The translations under genes were made by a program, and so were the position numbers. Positions 62,913 to 64,000 of a stretch of 64,000 nt of DNA are shown piece by piece. Source of the stretch: Plecoglossus altivelis (Eukaryota > Chordata > Actinopteri > Osmeriformes > Plecoglossidae); NCBI GenBank assembly GCA_036571765.1, contig BROE01000001.1, forward strand, positions 2,241,573 to 2,305,572, in the 5' to 3' direction. Numbering within the stretch: the first letter of the stretch is position 1; each line of letters opens with the position of its first letter. The notes under the pieces were generated by a model. The model was given only the letters and a program-made list of their open reading frames with translations, did no database searches and was not told the DNA's origin.

Positions 62913-63262
62913 TGAAGTGAAGTGACATATTGTCAAGTATGGTTACCCATACTTGAAATTTACCTCTGCATTTAACCCATCCAAGTGCACACACAGTAGA
63001 GAGTAGTGGGCAACCGCACGCACACACACACAGTGAACATACACCCAGAGCAATGGGCAGCTATTGCTCCAGCGCCCGGGAAGCAATTGGGGGTTTGATG
63101 CCTTGCTCAAGGGCACCTCAGTCATGGTATCGAAGGCAGAGAGAGTGCTGTTTATTCACAATCCCCACCTTCAATTCCTGCCGGTGCGAGAATCGAACCA
63201 GCAACTTGAAGGTTACAAGCCCGACTCCCTAACCATTAGGCAACGACTTCCCCGATATGGAG
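62913..63262 (-). mobile_element. tRNA-derived SINE
   Basis: On the minus strand the element begins with a tRNA-like head. Its A box resembles TGGTTAGGGAG (plus 63225-63235) and its B box is GGTTCGATTCTC (plus 63188-63199). A conserved body follows, with the CTCAAGGGCACC and GGGAGCAATTG types of words known from fish SINEs, then an internal CA run. It is inserted inside the older repeat at 62.8-63.3 kb. Family not assigned. Confidence 0.75.
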
Positions 63263-63425
63263 AATTCTGGGAAGAAACTTCGGCAAATAGCAAATTAATG
63301 TTGTCTGTAATTTAATTTTCTTTTCGGGTTTTCTTCTAGGGGTGGGGTGGTAGGGGGTGTCTTTCATGATGTATAGTGGTCACAACAGTGGACATCAATT
63401 CGAAATCTGTTTTCTTATTGTTTGA

Positions 63426-63773
63426 AGATGTTACATTGAAGATGCAGAAGGAGCTGAGGATGTGGAGGGAGCTGAGGATGTGGAGGGAGCTGAGGATGTG
63501 GAGGGAGCTGAGGATGTGGAGGGAGCTGAGGACGTGGAGGGAGCTGAGGATGAGAAAGGAACTGAGGATGTGAAAGGAGCTGAGGATGTGGAGGGAGCTG
63601 AGGATGTGGAGGGAGCTGAGGATGTGGAGGGAGCTAAGGATGTGGAGGGAGCTGAGGATGTGGAGGGAGCTGAGGATGTGGAGGGAGCTGAGGATGTTGA
63701 AGCAGCTGAGGAAGATAATGTTGCACCACCCAAAAGAGCTTCAAGAGAAGAAAACATACATATCTGGAAATGA
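63426..63773 (+). CDS. Possible terminal exon with acidic EGAEDV repeats
   Basis: An open frame runs from just after TGA at 63423 to the stop at 63771-63773. It consists of about 14 acidic six-residue repeats (EGAEDV) and ends AAEEDNVAPPKRASREENIH plus IWK. The preceding sequence TGTTTTCTTATTGTTTGAAG resembles a splice acceptor, and AATAAA lies 153 bases after the stop. Those three signs together fit a last exon. Against it, the region is an 18-bp minisatellite whose period keeps other frames open too, and no upstream exon was found. Function unknown. Confidence 0.3.
   Translation, partial: RCYIEDAEGAEDVEGAEDVEGAEDVEGAEDVEGAEDVEGAEDEKGTEDVKGAEDVEGAEDVEGAEDVEGAKDVEGAEDVEGAEDVEGAEDVEAAEEDNVAPPKRASREENIHIWK
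63447..63711. repeat. 18-bp minisatellite, about 14 units
   Basis: Tandem units of GAGGGAGCTGAGGATGTG with few substitutions (GAGAAAGGAACT and GTGAAAGGAGCT near 63551-63580, GCTAAGG near 63630). The unit is a multiple of three. Confidence 0.92.
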
Positions 63774-63925
63774 AAGATAATTAGTTTGATGGAGACTTGA
63801 CCCCTTTTTTTTACGAGAGTGGAAAGTCAATAATGAGGGAACAGAACCCATTTGCGCGGGCATAATGTCATAGGCCTTTTCTACGGAATGTAGCCTACAA
63901 GTTACTGAATGTAATTGAAAATGAC

Positions 63926-63931
63926 AATAAA
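63926..63931 (+). terminator. AATAAA downstream of the acidic repeat frame
   Basis: Canonical polyadenylation hexamer 153 bases after the stop of the acidic repeat frame. Only meaningful if that frame is expressed. Confidence 0.3.
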
Positions 63932-64000
63932 ATACACCGAAAGGAATGTTAGTGGTGAAACCAAATCACGGACATTACATAGCCAACGCAATCGTAGTCC

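Noticed and set aside
63180..63262. A functional tRNA gene
   Set aside because: A and B boxes are present, but they are the head of a SINE with a long conserved non-tRNA body, and no intact cloverleaf is apparent.

Overview
This is vertebrate nuclear DNA, most likely from a teleost fish. Three spliced genes have short GT-AG exons. Unspliced ORFs are rare, and CA/TG, CT/GA and minisatellite repeats are dense. Fish-type LINE, SINE and Ty3/Gypsy fragments lie at the right end. The gene pair mylk4 (minus strand) and wrnip1 (plus strand), lying head to head, is the arrangement known from human 6p25. I can support no bacterial features, CRISPR arrays or standalone RNA genes.

Layout. 1 to about 28.2 kb: intergenic DNA with no supportable exon. 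It holds microsatellites, a 39-bp minisatellite (5.1-5.96 kb), a 30-bp minisatellite (12.7-13.1 kb), pyrimidine tracts and a perfect 18-bp hairpin at 26.9 kb. By human gene order it would lie between gmds and mylk4. 28.86-44.55 kb: mylk4 on the minus strand. I reconstructed thirteen shared coding exons whose phases all agree. Three separate phase-0 first exons feed them: a human-MYLK4-like start, a start with a predicted membrane segment, and a MYLK3-like helical start. 45.06-54.03 kb: wrnip1 on the plus strand, seven exons, with an unexplained one-base frame break in exon 1. 54.45-57.04 kb: a secreted pancreatic elastase of the CELA3 type on the minus strand, convergent with wrnip1. 57.6-63.3 kb: decayed retroelements (two LINE 3' ends, a Ty3/Gypsy pol remnant, a tRNA-derived SINE inside an older repeat). 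63.4-63.9 kb: an 18-bp acidic coding-like minisatellite ending in a stop codon and followed by AATAAA, possibly the last exon of an unseen gene.

The three genes have unrelated roles: a muscle-type light-chain kinase, a replication/DNA-damage AAA+ ATPase, and a digestive protease. Their proximity looks like inherited synteny and not a functional cluster. The strongest leads are the interchangeable N-termini of mylk4, especially the membrane-anchored one, and the frame break in wrnip1 exon 1. Exon borders were derived by hand from splice motifs, phase consistency and remembered family sequences. No alignment or search was run.
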